Shown: positions 45,501 to 52,855 of the stretch, in pieces
Layout of the letters: every line of letters starts with the position of its first letter
How positions within the stretch are numbered: the stretch's first letter is position 1
Origin: Bacteroidales bacterium UBA4293
GTDB taxonomy: Bacteria; Bacteroidota; Bacteroidia; Bacteroidales; Bacteroidaceae
Assembly: GCA_002395835.1 (NCBI GenBank)
Contig: DGVD01000017.1
Coordinates: 124,001-188,000 of the forward strand
Length of the DNA stretch: 64,000 nt
Reading direction: 5' to 3'
Position numbers and translations under genes: made by a program
Notes under the pieces: model-generated
Told to the model about the DNA's origin: nothing
Databases searched by the model: none
What the model saw: only the letters and a program-made list of their open reading frames with translations

Positions 45501-45915
45501 GACATCTTACGTCACTGAGGCTGAGTATTCAGCTGGTAAGATCGACCAGAGCAAGGACTTCCCACGTATGTGGTCAGGTGGTGCAGGTTTAGGAAATATC
45601 TCTAGCAATGTAATCAGCAATGGACGTTATAACTTCTATCCTCAGACTAAGTACTTGGTTAACATGGCTTATCTGCGCATGAAGAACATCACGCTGGGTT
45701 ATACTCTTCCTCGTGACTTGACCCGCAAGATTACCATCGATAGAATTCGTGTTTACGTTGCTGTCAACAATGCATTTGATATCATCAATCATAATAATGG
45801 TACGGGTCTTGACCCAGAAATTAATACTGGTGTTGGTTCTTATGCTAATGGTGTCTGGGGACGTACAGATCCTATCTTACGTACTTATTCTTTCGGTATA
45901 CAGGTTGATCTCTAA
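42589..45915 (+). CDS. SusC/RagA-type TonB-dependent outer-membrane transporter
   Basis: A 1108-residue outer-membrane transporter that imports glycans or peptides bound by its SusD partner, driven by TonB. An N-terminal signal region (about 1-35) is followed by a CarboxypepD_reg-like domain (SITGSVRDANGEPIIGANI, residues about 52-125), the TonB-box region (ELLDEVVVVGYGTQKK), a plug domain (STTDLAKALQGAVPGL through PLYVVDGVPVENLNYL and SIYGTRAAFGVVLVTT), and a 22-strand barrel ending in TYSFGIQVDL. No STN domain, so no ECF sigma signalling is expected. Codon use is strongly biased, as in highly expressed genes. The substrate cannot be read from the sequence; the flanking muropeptide operons make a peptidoglycan fragment a candidate. 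Confidence 0.95.
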   Translation: MNENRNERASAFDGRVLTVAALALLFSSGSVMANPTGDSDVQGVKIEQQSSSITGSVRDANGEPIIGANILVKGTTTGTLTDYDGNFSINCRPGSTLVISFLGYKTVEVRASRGMSVVLQEDVELLDEVVVVGYGTQKKANLTGAVSSVDVSKTLESKSTTDLAKALQGAVPGLTILNTNGGINEDASIVIRGIGTLSNNGVSTPLYVVDGVPVENLNYLNTNDIESISVLKDAASTSIYGTRAAFGVVLVTTKSAKTSDRVKVSYTNNFGWSQATTLPDYPDVPTQVQALIDDNYRQGNAAELFGMYMDDDHFQEMIHKWAQNHNGKAGYREMIKGDDYDEYGYYADWDVKKIMFNKATPSQNHTLSVQGNSGKTNYYLSLGYNKQQGVLNFNPDTVDKYNATVNVSTQATSWMQVGARVSYSNKQYEYPYMRSGTYQYLWRWGSFFGPYGYFINPADGKQYEGRTMIGYRKTGGDSFEKTINSRIGGFLKIDILKGLTFNADYTYTERHTKYKGVGLPAEIYNTWSVNPQLTVLSTTTFIETSSSETINHVANAYFNYQNTFAKNHNLNLMVGGNLDKTNYEYLYYERHGIQDLNLPELALASEDYSYTHRHTHQGSVGYFGRINYDYKGIYLLELNGRFDGSSKFPKADQWAFFPSASIGYRISEEPYFAGAKKYISNLKLRASYGEIGNQEVGSNMFLETMSKQTNNVNWLGSGSSKYDNFSQPKLVSSSLTWETIATTNIGIDLGFLNNELNVNFDWFQRDTRDMLAPGKALPSVLGASAAYENAGSLRSRGWEITVDWRHSFGDLNVYATANLSDYTAKITEWDSNNLLNTYYTGKEYGEIWGFETDRYFDFSDFNADGTYASGVADQTKLQSGKFVYGPGDIKFVDQNKDGVIDWGKGTPDDHGDLIKIGNSTPRYQYSLRLGGEWKGFDLDIYMQGVGKRDMWTQSAFVMPMMRGADALYSNQTSYVTEAEYSAGKIDQSKDFPRMWSGGAGLGNISSNVISNGRYNFYPQTKYLVNMAYLRMKNITLGYTLPRDLTRKITIDRIRVYVAVNNAFDIINHNNGTGLDPEINTGVGSYANGVWGRTDPILRTYSFGIQVDL

Positions 45916-45947
45916 AATGATGTCTAACATTTAAATGTACAACAACT

Positions 45948-47657
45948 ATGAAAAAATTAGCATTATATATGTTGGGAGCTGCGGTTGTGCTGTCCGGATG
46001 TAATGACATTCTTGATAGTGATCCATACGATCAGTTCACCAAAGACATTTATTTTACCAGTGAGACGAATGTGGAAATGTTTGCAAACTATTTCTACTCT
46101 GAGTTCTCAGGCTACGGAAACAGTGGCTCTTATGGTAACTATTATTTCAATAACTTGAATGATGACCAGGGTACTACTGGTCTGGCATCTTGGTCCTTTA
46201 CTGCGGTTCCTGCAACAGCTGCTGCATGGAATACTCCATATACTGAGATTCGTCGTGCTAATACTCTAATTGCCGCATTGCCTAACATAGAAAGTATGTC
46301 TGAGACTAAGAAGGCACACTGGATGGGTGTAGCTCGTCTCTACAGAGGCTGGCAGCACTTTAAGCTGGTTCGTGCTTACGGTAATTGCTACTATGTGGAT
46401 AAGGAACTGGACAGCTCCGATGAGGATGTTCTCTATGGACCTCGTCAGGATCGTAACACAGTCATGGACCGTGTACTGGAAGACTTGAACTATGCAGTTG
46501 GCAACATCTCTGAAAACGGAACTTCTCGTACAGCTATCAATGTCTATGTGGCTCAGGCTATGAAGGCTCAGGTTTGTCTGTTCGAGGGTACCTACAGCAA
46601 ATATGTGCTGAATGATGCTTCCCGTGCTTCTAAGTACTTGACTGAAGCTAAGGCTGCTTGCGACGCTATCATGAATTCAGGTCAGTATCAGTTGAACTCT
46701 AGCTATCATGCAAACTTCAACTCTCTGGATTTGTCAGGCAACAAGGAGATGATTCTTTACAAGAAGTATATCTACGGAACCTTGGCTCACTCTACCATCG
46801 ACTACACTTGTGGTTCTACTCAGGTAAATGGTATGTCTAAGGCTGCATTCGATAGCTATCTGTTCATCGATGGTCTTCCAAAGGCTACTACTAAATGTGA
46901 TACTAGTGAAGCAGGTGTTCTGGTTAATTTCGATGATAAAGCTGGATTCGGTCCTCAGGATCATATCGATATCTCTGCATTATTGGCACAGCGTGACCCA
47001 CGTTTGTCTGACCAGATCGACCACATCTTGATGTTCCCTGGTAGTGGTTATGCTCGTTTCGGTGGTGCTCAGTCTACTTCTGGTACAGGTTATGGTGTCC
47101 TGTTGTTCGATACCGACTTGATTAGCAATGCAAACCGTCAGTCTATCAGTGGCAATGATACTGATGCTCCTATCTTCTGGCTGGCAGAAATCTTGCTGGA
47201 CTATGCAGAGATTCAGGCAGAACTGGGTGCTATCACTCAGTCAGATTTGGACAAGACTATCAACTTGCTTCGTGACCGTGCTGGCATGCCTCACCTCACT
47301 CTTACTCCACAACCTGACCCTGCAAACAATATGGGTGTCAGCGATCTGCTTTGGGAAATCCGTCGTGAACGTCGTGTAGAAATGATGTATGCTCAGAACG
47401 ACCGTTACTATTCTCTGCAGCGTTGGAACCAGCTGGATAAGTTGGATACAGCTAAGTATCCAGATCAAGCTCGTGGTGCTTATGTAGGCAACTTCGCAGG
47501 TTCTTCTCTTCTGGAGCAGGTAACTGTAGATGCAGATGGTTACATCAACTGCTCAAATGGAAATACTCGTACTTATGATTCTAAGTACATGTTGTTCCCA
47601 ATCCCAAGTGGACAAAGAGATTTGAATCCTCAGTTGGATCAGAATCCTGGTTGGTAA
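45948..47657 (+). CDS. SusD/RagB-type surface lipoprotein
   Basis: Surface-exposed ligand-binding lipoprotein of 569 residues, the lid of the SusC channel. The lipobox is VVLSGC (Cys about 18), followed by the usual NDILDSDPYDQFT. TPR-like helices are interrupted by the ligand-binding half; YRGWQHFKLVRAYGNCYYV (residues about 125-143) and LWEIRRERRVEMMYAQNDRYYSLQRW near the C-terminus are family hallmarks. It begins 32 bp after susC and ends the operon. No dedicated hydrolase or surface glycan-binding protein follows, so this is a minimal SusCD pair. Confidence 0.95.
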   Translation: MKKLALYMLGAAVVLSGCNDILDSDPYDQFTKDIYFTSETNVEMFANYFYSEFSGYGNSGSYGNYYFNNLNDDQGTTGLASWSFTAVPATAAAWNTPYTEIRRANTLIAALPNIESMSETKKAHWMGVARLYRGWQHFKLVRAYGNCYYVDKELDSSDEDVLYGPRQDRNTVMDRVLEDLNYAVGNISENGTSRTAINVYVAQAMKAQVCLFEGTYSKYVLNDASRASKYLTEAKAACDAIMNSGQYQLNSSYHANFNSLDLSGNKEMILYKKYIYGTLAHSTIDYTCGSTQVNGMSKAAFDSYLFIDGLPKATTKCDTSEAGVLVNFDDKAGFGPQDHIDISALLAQRDPRLSDQIDHILMFPGSGYARFGGAQSTSGTGYGVLLFDTDLISNANRQSISGNDTDAPIFWLAEILLDYAEIQAELGAITQSDLDKTINLLRDRAGMPHLTLTPQPDPANNMGVSDLLWEIRRERRVEMMYAQNDRYYSLQRWNQLDKLDTAKYPDQARGAYVGNFAGSSLLEQVTVDADGYINCSNGNTRTYDSKYMLFPIPSGQRDLNPQLDQNPGW

Positions 47658-47680
47658 TCATTGATATTCCATAGAATTTT

Positions 47681-47713
47681 AGAGGGCTCACCTTTGTGGT
47701 GAGCCCTCTTTTT
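47681..47713 (+). terminator. Terminator of the susC/susD operon
   Basis: A 12-bp perfect stem AGAGGGCTCACC/GGTGAGCCCTCT around TTTGT, followed by TTTTT. It acts on the plus strand; no T-run is present for the convergent minus-strand operon. Confidence 0.92.
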
Positions 47714-47737
47714 AAATGTCTTTTCCTTAAGGATTCC

Positions 47738-49000
47738 TTATTTTGATGAGTCTATGGCATTGTTGGTTACGCTCCAGGAGATAGCTCCTAACGCTATAAC
47801 GATAATAAAGAAGATGGGGTATCCTAGTGTCTCTTGTAGATATCCTGTAATGAAACCGGGAAGGATAAAACCTATGGTAATGTAGATGTTGCACCATACA
47901 CGGTATTGGGGTTTCCCTTTGCAGAAACGCTCCATGAATGTTGTACATGCTGTAAAGCCATATCCATAGCCAAATTCTACTAAGAAGACAAACGCACTGA
48001 TTAGAGGGAATTTCTCTATTCCTACAAGGGAAATCAATAAATATCCTAGACACGGGAAACTTAAGCAAAGGCTCATGGTTTTTATGACATTTTCTAACCT
48101 TTTCTCTTTGATGGCTTTTAGTCCGATGATATTTCCAGCTGTAAGTCCCAGCAAACCTATTGTTCCGTAGCAGAGTCCCAGCTCTTGTGTACTTAAACCT
48201 GCACCTCCGTGACTTGGAGTATCCAGCAAGAAAAGTGGGGTAATAGCCAACAGGAATGTGTGGGGTATACTGTAGAGTAGGAAAAAGGTAAGAAAGGTAT
48301 TCGCTTTAGGCTGACACGTCAGTTCCTTGAAGCTAGCTAGCAGACTTTCCTTTTTGGTGAGTATTCGGTCTTTTATAGTAGAATATTCCATCTGCTCTCT
48401 AACCTGTAATCCAAATGGAAGGGTGAACACATGATAGACTAAAACTGCATAGAAAAGCCCACAAAGAATCATAAACAGAATGCTCCAGGATTGTGCAATC
48501 TTCCCACTTAATGTCTCTAGTCCACCTACTAACATAACTAGTACACCTGCTGTCAGTAGTTTTCCCAAGATATGAGAGGTGTTTTTGATGTGGCTAAAGC
48601 CTTGACGGGTGGTTGTGTCTAGCATTTTGTAAAACAGAATCGTAGCTGAGTTGTGTACCACATAACCACAGGAAATAATAAGAAAGAGTAGCAAGGTGAT
48701 GCTCTTGTACCAGCTTCCCTTTGTCATGTAGAGTAAACCGGTGAATCCTAAGGCTATGATAAACTCTGAGAAAATAACTAGGGAACGAGGGTGCTTCCGT
48801 AGAAAATTGCTCTCTGCTACTACTGGTCTGATAATCCATGGTAAAAGTATGAGACTTCCCAGACAGGTGATTTCTGTATGGGATAATCCAGTCCTTTTAT
48901 AGAAAACCAAACATAGGAATGTTAAAGTAATATAGGGTATCGCATCATAAAAGAACAATGTCGGTACCCATAACCATGGATTTCTGACCTTTCCGTTCAT
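47738..49000 (-). CDS. Second AmpG-like MFS permease
   Basis: A 420-residue inner-membrane transporter with about 12 hydrophobic segments. It shares the N-terminal hallmark NPWLWVPTLFFYDAIPYIT with the AmpG-like protein at 35397-36716 (PWLWVPTL-F-----PY), but the residues after helix 2 are changed (LPWIIRPVVAES instead of FPWFLKGLWSPLVD), so the substrate may differ. Last gene of the operon GT/DUF4922-SpoIID-permease, 6 bp after the SpoIID-like gene, which links import with that protein. Confidence 0.85.
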   Translation of the reverse strand: MNGKVRNPWLWVPTLFFYDAIPYITLTFLCLVFYKRTGLSHTEITCLGSLILLPWIIRPVVAESNFLRKHPRSLVIFSEFIIALGFTGLLYMTKGSWYKSITLLLFLIISCGYVVHNSATILFYKMLDTTTRQGFSHIKNTSHILGKLLTAGVLVMLVGGLETLSGKIAQSWSILFMILCGLFYAVLVYHVFTLPFGLQVREQMEYSTIKDRILTKKESLLASFKELTCQPKANTFLTFFLLYSIPHTFLLAITPLFLLDTPSHGGAGLSTQELGLCYGTIGLLGLTAGNIIGLKAIKEKRLENVIKTMSLCLSFPCLGYLLISLVGIEKFPLISAFVFLVEFGYGYGFTACTTFMERFCKGKPQYRVWCNIYITIGFILPGFITGYLQETLGYPIFFIIVIALGAISWSVTNNAIDSSK

Positions 49001-49006
49001 CCTTCC

Positions 49007-50299
49007 TTATTCAAATTCACTAATTAGTTCAGAGTGAGGGTAGTAGTGCTGGAGTATTTCATCGTATTTGTAGCCCTTGCTAGCCATGAGAGCTGCTCCT
49101 ATCTGACAAAGGCCTACTCCGTGTCCCCAACCGGCTCCAGAGAGTATAAATTTCTTTCCTTCTTTCTTAACCACAAAAGCACTGGAGTAAAGATGACTCT
49201 CGGAAAGTGTATGACGAATTTCCAGTTCTTTACCGATAATTCGTGTTTTTCTAGAACCTATGATTCGTAGTCTGTCTATCCTCCCTGAGGAACCTCTATG
49301 CAAAGGCTCAAGCGACTTAATCTTACCATAGTTTTTTCCGGTACGTCGCTTAATAAGGTCACTTAGTTGTTCTTCAGTATATTCCACTTTCCAACGGAAG
49401 AAATGAGTGGTTTCTTGGTCATAATTGTTCAGAACTTGCCTCAGCACGTTTGCATCCTTGGTGTTGCAAAATGACTCAGGTTCAGACTCTATCCACTGTC
49501 GTGCACCTTCTTCGGTGGTTAAGTCGGGAATTTCCTTCCCTGAGGCATCATCGCGTCTTGCATCCAGGTAAGGATAGTCTTTGTTTTCCCAGCAGGTAGA
49601 GAACTTTTCCATTACACCACCACAGCATTTAGAAAAACGTGCGTCACAAATTTCGCCTTTGTATTTTAGCACTATTCCTCGGGTAGCCTTCACTGCTGCA
49701 AATACATTGGGGTTACTGGCACGGGTGATTCCTTGATAACGCTGGCAGTGGTCATCCGCACATACATCGTAGTGGGTATGGTCGTCATGATCTTGCCAAC
49801 GGACCAATTCTGCATCTGTATCCATGGCCCCTTGTGAGTCTTTTTTCATGCGGGATGAACGGTGCTGCATCTGAGCCAGTAGCCAACTTCTGGAGATGAT
49901 GGCATGCGCTTTCAGTAATTCTAGTCCGGCAGTGGCACTCATCTCGGAGGAAATGACGCTATTCAGGTACTCTTCCACTGGTAGTTGATTGATGGCAACT
50001 ACTTGATTCCCTTCTTCACGGAAGTATAAACTGCCCATGAAAGACTGGTTTTCCCTTCTTTCCCAATGGAACTGAAGTCCTATGGTTACATCCTCCAATG
50101 TAAAGTATGTCCCTTTTCCTTGGGGGATGAAAAATAGTTGTCCATAGCGTACTCCATTCCATTCCACACCACCAGAGACATATTTTACGATTTGATTTCC
50201 GGTTACAAGTCCTTGAACGCTGATGTAGTATCCGCGTAGGTTGAAATGAATTTCAGTGGAATGCATGATACCTACGCTCACTTGTGGCTCTTTATTCAT
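49007..50299 (-). CDS. SpoIID/LytB-domain protein without signal peptide
   Basis: A 430-residue SpoIID-like protein. B. subtilis SpoIID is a lytic transglycosylase for peptide-free glycan strands. Here the core motif LPVEEYLNSVISSEMSATA (glutamate E119 at the catalytic place) is followed by LLKAHAIISRSWLL; FSKCCGGVMEKFSTCWENKDYPYL and the terminal GWGHGVGLCQIGAALMASKGY are also family hallmarks. There is no hydrophobic N-terminus: the start MNKEPQVSVGIMH runs straight into the fold, so the protein appears cytoplasmic. Lies 3 bp after the GT/DUF4922 gene and 6 bp before the AmpG-like permease. An upstream start adding a signal is excluded by the preceding gene. Confidence 0.88.
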   Translation of the reverse strand: MNKEPQVSVGIMHSTEIHFNLRGYYISVQGLVTGNQIVKYVSGGVEWNGVRYGQLFFIPQGKGTYFTLEDVTIGLQFHWERRENQSFMGSLYFREEGNQVVAINQLPVEEYLNSVISSEMSATAGLELLKAHAIISRSWLLAQMQHRSSRMKKDSQGAMDTDAELVRWQDHDDHTHYDVCADDHCQRYQGITRASNPNVFAAVKATRGIVLKYKGEICDARFSKCCGGVMEKFSTCWENKDYPYLDARRDDASGKEIPDLTTEEGARQWIESEPESFCNTKDANVLRQVLNNYDQETTHFFRWKVEYTEEQLSDLIKRRTGKNYGKIKSLEPLHRGSSGRIDRLRIIGSRKTRIIGKELEIRHTLSESHLYSSAFVVKKEGKKFILSGAGWGHGVGLCQIGAALMASKGYKYDEILQHYYPHSELISEFE

Positions 50300-50302
50300 A
50301 CC

Positions 50303-52738
50303 TTATGCTTTAAAACGGTTGATGAATTCATGGAAGGCCTCTTTGCTAAGTCCACATTCTGCAAGGATTTCCTTTACCTGTGTTACCTTGAGTTTCTTAT
50401 AGTCTTCCAGTCTAGGGGTGATGACTAGTCCAGACATATCTAGTGCACCAGGGCTAACCATAATCTGCTGTTCGCCTTCCGCAAAATAGCAGTCAGGACG
50501 ATGCTTTGCTCTAGGTATAATCAAAGTAACGTGAACATCCCCATACGCAGTGAAGCGTTGTGTCCAGCCTATCAGGTTCATTCCTGGCTCTGCTTCACCT
50601 TCTTGAAGTGGGAGAGCATTGTAAATCTTCTGGAAGAGTTGATTCTGACTGTAGTCCATTGCACTGATGATGACCAGACAAGGTGTGATATAGTCTGTGA
50701 TTTTATAAAGTGCTATTTTTTCCTCATTCACCAGTAGGTCTTTGTCTTTTAATCCTTCGTCAATGCGTGCCTTTAAGGTTTGCACCAATGGAAGGTTGTC
50801 ACCGTTTCCCATTTGGAAGTGTAGGTGGTCGGGAGCTGATGCACCACAGCGTGGTCCATTATAGAAGACGATGAGGTTCTCGGAATGCTCCGATGCATTG
50901 AGTGCAGCTAATCGCTCAAATGCGGTAAAGTTTTTCTGAATCAATTGAGGTTCATGACTCAGACTTGGAATGGTGTAGTGTTCTTTTAGGATAGGGTATG
51001 GATTCACTAACAACTCATATCCTGGAATAACTACTTGAGAATACTGCTCTGCAGGACGGTTTTCACCACAGAGGAAGCAAGGACGCTCTGCTAGGGATTT
51101 CTGGTCCAGTTTGGCTCCAGTGGAGCGGATACGGGCTGGGTTAAACTGTAGCGTGACTTTATTGGTTCCTTTTCCCAGTGTTCTGGTCTTTACTCCATAG
51201 AGTTCACTCACATGGTTGTCATATTCATCCCAGGTCATGCGTTGTATCAGGTCACTAGGAGCATATTGATTATAAGCTATACGGGCTTTAAGTTCTGCTG
51301 TACGAATACTGTCTTTATATAGATTATTCGCATTCACTTTCTCCCTGCTTAAAGCGGAGTCTGAGTTCCCTTCCCATCTACGGCAGAGATATAGTTCATC
51401 GAAGATTCGTCCTATGCGATAATGACGACTGATAGCTAGTCCCATAAAGTAGTCCTCTCCATAGCTGGTGTTCGGGAAAAGGATTTCTCTGGCAATTGGA
51501 GTATAGAATGCACGTGGGGCACCTAATCCATTGATACGTAGTGCATTGTTGCGACCGTTGTCTTCAGTCCATTCTGCATGGCTTATCAGTCCTGGAGGAA
51601 GTGTTTCCAAATCGAAATTGCACATTCTATATGAACCGATAACCATGGCACAGTTCTCTTCATAGAATTTGTCTACTACCTGCTGAAGTGTCTTTGGAGA
51701 ACTGTAAAGGTCATCACTATCCAGCTGTACGGCAAATCTTCCGCACTGTGGATGGAGTAGAGCCATGTTCCAGCACCCTCCGATGCCCAGGTCTGTGCGT
51801 TCTGGGATAATATGAATCAGTCGGGAATCCTTTTTGAATTCCTCTATCTTCTCTGTGGTACCATCAGTAGAACCATTATCCACCACTATCAGGTTGAATG
51901 GGAAGTTGGTTTCTTGGGTAAGCACGCTTTGAATGGCGTCTGCTATAGTTCTCACTCTATTCCGAACGGGAATAACCACACTGGCTTCTACAGGAAATTC
52001 TTGTGCCGTAATATCCAGTGGATAATAATCGCCTGGCTCTAAGAAACCATAGTGCCCTTCGTCCTGAAGGTACCAGGTGCACACTTCCTCCATCTCTATC
52101 TGACGGTCTCTGTTGCGAGGGTCTACATAGTCGAACTGTTTTTCTCCAGATTTACGAAGGTCAAGTTCTTGCTCTGTATAAAGTTTTTCTGGGAGATGAA
52201 ATATCTTATCTGATAGCTCCAGACGAACTGCATACCAGATGGCATATTTAAGGTCGGTGATGAAGGAATCTGCATTCATCAAGAAGAAGGATTTCAACTT
52301 CTCACTTCTGTATAGAATGACAGAACCGAAATCAAAGTCATCTCTCAAGCTACCCATCTGATAGTCAATGCATGGAGCAGCCACTGTCTGTCCATTTTCT
52401 ATGCAATAATGGTCTGAATACACCAGGTTTGCCTGTGTGTCATTGGCCACTTTGACCAGTCGTTCCAGAGTCATGTAAGTAAAGGTCACTGGTTGCTCTT
52501 TGAAATAAACCAGCGTATAGGCTGCCCTTGTTTCCTGAGCTATGATTTCTGCTGTTTCATAGTTGTACAGGGAGGTTACTTCCAGACGGATACATCCTTC
52601 TATAGTTTCTTTGGACGATTCTGGAGTGCAGAGTAGGAAAATTCTGCTTACTTCTTCGGACTCTCTCAAGCCATTTACGGTGGTCTGTGCCTGGGCTGGA
52701 TTCAAATACGGAATAAAACAATCGATGGTTTTGTTCAT
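50303..52738 (-). CDS. Glycosyltransferase (GT2) fused to DUF4922 HIT-like domain
   Basis: An 811-residue cytoplasmic fusion. Residues 1 to about 230 form a GT-A-like region lacking clear catalytic motifs. Residues about 255-480 are a GT2 domain: ASVVIPVRNRVRTIADAI, LIVVDNGSTDGTTEKI and the metal motif VQLDSDDLY. From about 515 the DUF4922 domain follows: a C-x2-C pair (CFLCGENRP), and PDHLHFQ (H638-x-H-x-Q642), the histidine signature of HIT-like nucleotidyltransferases and GDP-sugar/Ap4A phosphorylases, plus a further VHVTLIIPRAKHRP segment. First gene of the operon with the SpoIID-like protein and the second permease. The chain appears able both to make or break a sugar-nucleotide and to transfer the sugar; no substrate is known to me. 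Confidence 0.85.
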   Translation of the reverse strand: MNKTIDCFIPYLNPAQAQTTVNGLRESEEVSRIFLLCTPESSKETIEGCIRLEVTSLYNYETAEIIAQETRAAYTLVYFKEQPVTFTYMTLERLVKVANDTQANLVYSDHYCIENGQTVAAPCIDYQMGSLRDDFDFGSVILYRSEKLKSFFLMNADSFITDLKYAIWYAVRLELSDKIFHLPEKLYTEQELDLRKSGEKQFDYVDPRNRDRQIEMEEVCTWYLQDEGHYGFLEPGDYYPLDITAQEFPVEASVVIPVRNRVRTIADAIQSVLTQETNFPFNLIVVDNGSTDGTTEKIEEFKKDSRLIHIIPERTDLGIGGCWNMALLHPQCGRFAVQLDSDDLYSSPKTLQQVVDKFYEENCAMVIGSYRMCNFDLETLPPGLISHAEWTEDNGRNNALRINGLGAPRAFYTPIAREILFPNTSYGEDYFMGLAISRHYRIGRIFDELYLCRRWEGNSDSALSREKVNANNLYKDSIRTAELKARIAYNQYAPSDLIQRMTWDEYDNHVSELYGVKTRTLGKGTNKVTLQFNPARIRSTGAKLDQKSLAERPCFLCGENRPAEQYSQVVIPGYELLVNPYPILKEHYTIPSLSHEPQLIQKNFTAFERLAALNASEHSENLIVFYNGPRCGASAPDHLHFQMGNGDNLPLVQTLKARIDEGLKDKDLLVNEEKIALYKITDYITPCLVIISAMDYSQNQLFQKIYNALPLQEGEAEPGMNLIGWTQRFTAYGDVHVTLIIPRAKHRPDCYFAEGEQQIMVSPGALDMSGLVITPRLEDYKKLKVTQVKEILAECGLSKEAFHEFINRFKA

Positions 52739-52776
52739 AATCCTGATTTTTAATTATAGTTTCTTTATTTTTACTG

Positions 52777-52784
52777 CAAATATA
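52777..52784 (-). promoter_or_regulatory. Candidate -7 box of the GT/DUF4922-SpoIID-permease operon
   Basis: Reads TATATTTG on the minus strand (TAnnTTTG), 38 bp upstream of the start at 52738. No clear -33 element. Confidence 0.45.
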
Positions 52785-52801
52785 ATCAATCTTACCCTAA
52801 A

Positions 52802-52835
52802 TTTGGTTTTACCTCATAGTTTTTTTGTAAATTTG
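52802..52835 (+). promoter_or_regulatory. Candidate promoter of rlmN
   Basis: TTTG at 52802-52805 and TAAATTTG at 52828-52835 (spacing 22 bp, slightly long). ATG of rlmN is at 52856. Confidence 0.6.
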
Positions 52836-52855
52836 CTCCCGATTTAATTGAAGGT

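Noticed and set aside
42589..47657. Classic polysaccharide utilisation locus
   Set aside because: Only the SusC/SusD pair is present; no glycan hydrolase, surface glycan-binding protein or PUL regulator adjoins it on the same strand.
47681..47713. Bidirectional terminator between susD and the second permease
   Set aside because: The minus-strand side lacks a T-run (reads AAAATT), so only plus-strand termination is supported.
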